Below, one piece after another: positions 61,329 through 64,000 of a stretch of 64,000 nt of DNA. The position numbers and the translations under genes were made by a program. Source of the stretch: Dyadobacter sp. CY323 (GTDB lineage: Bacteria > Bacteroidota > Bacteroidia > Cytophagales > Spirosomataceae); contig NZ_JAJUXH010000009.1 of NCBI RefSeq assembly GCF_021390245.1, positions 124,001 through 188,000 on the forward strand, written 5' to 3'. Position 1 is the stretch's first letter, and each line of letters starts with the position of its first letter. The notes beneath the pieces were generated by a model. It ran no database searches, was not told the DNA's origin, and saw only the letters and a list, made by a program, of their open reading frames with translations.

Positions 61329-63401
61329 ATGCCCATTTTAAATCCCAAACGATACACGGTCACCGCGGCGCTGATCTATGCCAATGGTCCCATTCATATT
61401 GGTCACCTGGCTGGCTGTTATATCCCCGCGGATATCTACGTTCGCTACCTGCGATCCAATAAGAAAGAAGTTGCATTCATCAGCGGTACCGATGAGCATG
61501 GGGTACCCATTACCATTCGTGCCAAAAAAGAGGGGCTCACGCCTCAGGAAGTGGTTGATAAATACTACGCGCAGATCGATGCTTCATTCAAAAGTCTCGG
61601 CATTTCATTTGACATTTATTCCAGGACCAGCAAGGATATCCATCACGAAACCTCGAAACAGATTTTCAGGGACCTTTACGATAAAAATGTCTTTATCGAG
61701 GAAACGACTGAACAGTATTTCGATGAAACAGCTCAGCAATTTCTGGCCGACAGATATATTGTAGGGACTTGTCCGGTGTGCGCAAATCCAAATGCCTATG
61801 GCGATCAATGTGAAAGATGCGGCTCCACGCTCAGTCCGCTGGAACTGAAAGACCCGAGATCAATGCTATCAGGCGCTTCGCCGGTACTTAAAGCCACTAA
61901 AAACTGGTATTTGCCGCTCGATACATTACAGCCGCAAATTGAAAATTACATTACCAGTCACGGCGAATGGAAAACCAATGTACTTGGTCAGTGCCAATCA
62001 TGGTTGAAAGACGGTCTTAAACCGAGGGCGATGACGCGCGATCTGGACTGGGGCATTAAAGTACCTGTCGAGGATACAGAAGGAAAAGTTTTATATGTAT
62101 GGTTTGAAGCGCCGATCGGATATATTTCCGCGACAAAGGATTGGATGATCCAGAAAAACGGAACAGACGCTGGTTGGGAAAAATGGTGGCAACCGGAAAC
62201 GAATGCACCGGAAGAAACGAAACTGGTTCATTTTATCGGGAAAGACAACATCGTATTCCATTGCATTATTTTCCCAGCCATGCTGATGGCGGAAGGAAAC
62301 TATATACTTCCCGACAATGTACCCGCGAACGAATTCATGAACCTGGAAGGTGACAAAATCTCCACTTCCCGCAACTGGGCCGTTTGGCTGCACGAATACC
62401 TCGAAGAACTGCCTGATAAGCAGGATGTTTTACGCTATGTATTGACCGCCAATGCGCCCGAAACCAAGGATAGCGAGTTTACCTGGAAAGATTTTCAGAC
62501 ACGGAACAACAGTGAGCTTGTCGGTATTTTTGGAAATTTCATCAACCGCGCCGTAGTACTTACCCACAAATTTTGTGAAGGAAAAGTGCCTGCTGCCGGA
62601 GCATTGGAGGAGATAGATCAAAACACATTATCTCAGCTGGAAGCATTTCCGGCCAGGATCGGTGAGGCGATTGAAAACTACCGATTCCGTGAAGCGCTGA
62701 CATTCATTATGGACCTGGCCCGACTGGGCAACAAATATCTTGCTGATACCCAGCCCTGGCACGTGATCAAAACCGATCCGGCCCGGGTCAATACGATCCT
62801 GAATATTGCATTGCAGATATCGGCGACGCTGGCCATTGTTTCGGAACCGATACTTCCTTTTACAGCCGCCAAAATCGCGGATCAACTCGGACTAGCTGGT
62901 CAGACCTGGCCAGATGCCGGGAAACCGAACCTGCTTTCTGCCGGACAACCTATCACCGGGGCCAAGCTTTTGTTTGAAAAAATAGAGGATCATGTTATTG
63001 AACAACAAATTCAAAAACTGCATGATGCCAAACGTTTAAATGAGCTGGAAGGCAAAGTAGTAGCGCCGGTGAAAGCTGAAATTCAATACGATGACTTTGC
63101 CAAAATGGATATCCGTGTAGCGACCATTGTTGCCGCGGAAAATGTCCCGAAAAGCAAGAAGCTATTGAAACTGCTGGTCGATATCGGTAGCGAAAAACGC
63201 ACTGTTTTAAGTGGTATTTCGGAACATTTCAAAGCGGAGGAAATTATCGGAAACAAAGTGTTGTATCTCGCTAATCTCGCGCCGCGCAAAATGATGGGAA
63301 TGGAAAGTCACGGAATGATCCTGATGGCGGAAGATAAGGATGGAAGCCTGGCTTTTGTCCAACCCGGAAAGGAAATCTGGAACGGAGGAACTGTTAACTA
63401 A
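61329..63401 (+). CDS. metG: methionyl-tRNA synthetase with C-terminal tRNA-binding domain
   Basis: A 690-residue class I aminoacyl-tRNA synthetase. It carries the HIGH motif as HIGH in PIHIGHLAG, a CP domain with a four-cysteine zinc knuckle (CPVC and CERC), KISTS as the KMSKS equivalent (DKISTSRNW), the anticodon-binding helical domain and, from about 580, an EMAP-II/Trbp111-like OB fold (FAKMDIRVATIVAAENVPK) for dimerisation and tRNA binding. Charging Met-tRNA is essential. It stands alone on the plus strand with a 196-base upstream region shared with the divergent HTH gene. Confidence 0.97.
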   Translation: MPILNPKRYTVTAALIYANGPIHIGHLAGCYIPADIYVRYLRSNKKEVAFISGTDEHGVPITIRAKKEGLTPQEVVDKYYAQIDASFKSLGISFDIYSRTSKDIHHETSKQIFRDLYDKNVFIEETTEQYFDETAQQFLADRYIVGTCPVCANPNAYGDQCERCGSTLSPLELKDPRSMLSGASPVLKATKNWYLPLDTLQPQIENYITSHGEWKTNVLGQCQSWLKDGLKPRAMTRDLDWGIKVPVEDTEGKVLYVWFEAPIGYISATKDWMIQKNGTDAGWEKWWQPETNAPEETKLVHFIGKDNIVFHCIIFPAMLMAEGNYILPDNVPANEFMNLEGDKISTSRNWAVWLHEYLEELPDKQDVLRYVLTANAPETKDSEFTWKDFQTRNNSELVGIFGNFINRAVVLTHKFCEGKVPAAGALEEIDQNTLSQLEAFPARIGEAIENYRFREALTFIMDLARLGNKYLADTQPWHVIKTDPARVNTILNIALQISATLAIVSEPILPFTAAKIADQLGLAGQTWPDAGKPNLLSAGQPITGAKLLFEKIEDHVIEQQIQKLHDAKRLNELEGKVVAPVKAEIQYDDFAKMDIRVATIVAAENVPKSKKLLKLLVDIGSEKRTVLSGISEHFKAEEIIGNKVLYLANLAPRKMMGMESHGMILMAEDKDGSLAFVQPGKEIWNGGTVN

Positions 63402-63408
63402 CAAAGAA

Positions 63409-63442
63409 AAGCGAAGCCATTGACTATTCATTGGCTTCGCTT
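63409..63442. terminator. hairpin between metG and the last hypothetical gene
   Basis: An 11-bp perfect stem AAGCGAAGCCA/TGGCTTCGCTT (63409-63419 with 63432-63442). The T-tract (TTTTCTTTG) follows on the minus strand, so it terminates the minus gene best and may also slow metG transcription. Confidence 0.75.
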
Positions 63443-63460
63443 AAAACAGTATCTGAACAA

Positions 63461-63796
63461 TTATTGAAATTCCTTCCTGACCTGATCGTACACGACCCGG
63501 ATTTTATCGACCAGCACTTCACATTCTTTGTCGCTGAGTTGATCGATCGTATTGCTCACTGCATTTGAAACAACCTTTCCTTCTTCGTTCGTTTTAGCAC
63601 CCTTCTGTTTGATAACGCTAAGAATACTTTCCCATTCACCTACAAGTCCCTCCGAAAAATACCTTGGTTCAATAATGTTAAAATAAGCCGACTGGGATTT
63701 GAGTTTCTGCTTGAGTTTACCTGCTTCGGAAGATGACTTCAGTTCGTCGACAAGCTTCGTGAGTTCGATGTAGGCGAAAATATTGGATTTTTTCAT
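63461..63796 (-). CDS. small helical cytoplasmic protein of unknown function
   Basis: The frame is open to 63871, but the ATG at 63796 (MKKSNIFAYIELTKLVDELK) is the likely start; the upstream part is hydrophobic, methionine-rich and crosses the promoter region. It is 111 residues, charged and predominantly helical, without a signal peptide. No catalytic or DNA-binding motif was found and I do not recognise the family. It is convergent with metG behind a shared hairpin. Confidence 0.65.
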   Translation of the reverse strand: MKKSNIFAYIELTKLVDELKSSSEAGKLKQKLKSQSAYFNIIEPRYFSEGLVGEWESILSVIKQKGAKTNEEGKVVSNAVSNTIDQLSDKECEVLVDKIRVVYDQVRKEFQ

Positions 63797-63947
63797 AACG
63801 TTGAGTTTGGAAGGTAATATATAAAACATGAACACTAAGATATAAATATGTAATGCCATTTTTTCGCTCAAAAGGCAATCTTTACCATATCTTAATATTT
63901 CTTATTGGAAGGATACAATTAGTTCGCGGAAAGTTGGAAATGCCAGT

Positions 63948-63978
63948 TTTGACGCATTCAGCCCATAAAATAAATTTG
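63948..63978 (+). promoter_or_regulatory. consensus Bacteroidota promoter at the right edge
   Basis: TTTG at 63948-63951, an exact 19-base spacer, then TAAATTTG at 63971-63978, fitting TTTG-N19-TAnnTTTG perfectly. An ATG follows at 63994, so a gene presumably starts there and continues beyond the window. It could alternatively drive a start further downstream. Confidence 0.7.
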
Positions 63979-64000
63979 ATTCGAAGCATTAAAATGGAAT

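Overview
The window looks like chromosomal DNA of a gliding or T9SS-bearing Bacteroidota, most likely Cytophagales (Spirosomataceae, Dyadobacter-like). The phylum assignment rests on a complete gldK-gldL-gldM-gldN cluster behind a PorP/SprF gene, a cargo protein with a type A T9SS sorting tail, DUF4271 next to hemD, a bifunctional HisB, a two-gene transketolase, and repeated promoter boxes of the Bacteroidota form TAnnTTTG. The genus is inferred from gene content and style. No rRNA, tRNA, CRISPR array, insertion sequence or phage gene was seen; nearly all of the window is housekeeping and envelope genes.

Layout. 1-3.1 kb: DivIVA-domain protein (cut by the window edge), WD40 protein, Sfp-type phosphopantetheinyl transferase and a SirB1-like protein. 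3.2-10.4 kb: a plus-strand unit galE-rfbB-rfbA-O-methyltransferase-LysM transglycosylase-DUF3109-alkyltransferase-like gene, closed by a strong terminator. 10.4-17.9 kb: a small exported protein, a sodium:solute symporter, clpS-recR-sod, a heptamer repeat array, a TPR protein, a TlpA-like thioredoxin, azurin and a membrane protein. 18-27.2 kb: sucD, DUF4271, hemD, PorP/SprF and gldKLMN (type IX secretion and gliding motor). 27.3-34.1 kb: collagen-like lipoprotein, miaA, a PASTA/T9SS-cargo/rhodanese unit, ribE, hisB and a tiny membrane-protein gene with its own promoter box and terminator. 34.2-36.9 kb: small exported protein, beta-carbonic anhydrase and SulP transporter, a probable bicarbonate module. 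37-43.7 kb: ECF sigma/anti-sigma/CpxP-like unit, split transketolase, and FAH-M23-bcp.

43.9-47.4 kb holds the most interesting locus: an NlpC/P60 lipoprotein followed by two overlapping genes of unnamed families. The first encodes a polytopic membrane protein that carries, twice, a D-x3-H-x12/13-H motif very like the copper-C site of PmoC/AmoC. The second encodes an exported two-helix protein whose predicted mature N-terminus is histidine and which has two HxHP motifs, an arrangement reminiscent of PmoB. I propose this pair as a possible undescribed copper membrane system.

47.4-64 kb: HAD phosphatase, a degenerate sigma-like/anti-sigma pair, ispF, an amidohydrolase, TPR proteins, two M16 peptidases around a beta-propeller lipoprotein, a GT4 glycosyltransferase, an extended SDR, and a small cassette (52-residue HTH protein, four TGTCC repeats in exact 10-bp phase, a possibly frameshifted exported protein, a lipoprotein and a terminator). 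Then come metG, one hypothetical gene, and a textbook Bacteroidota promoter at the right edge.
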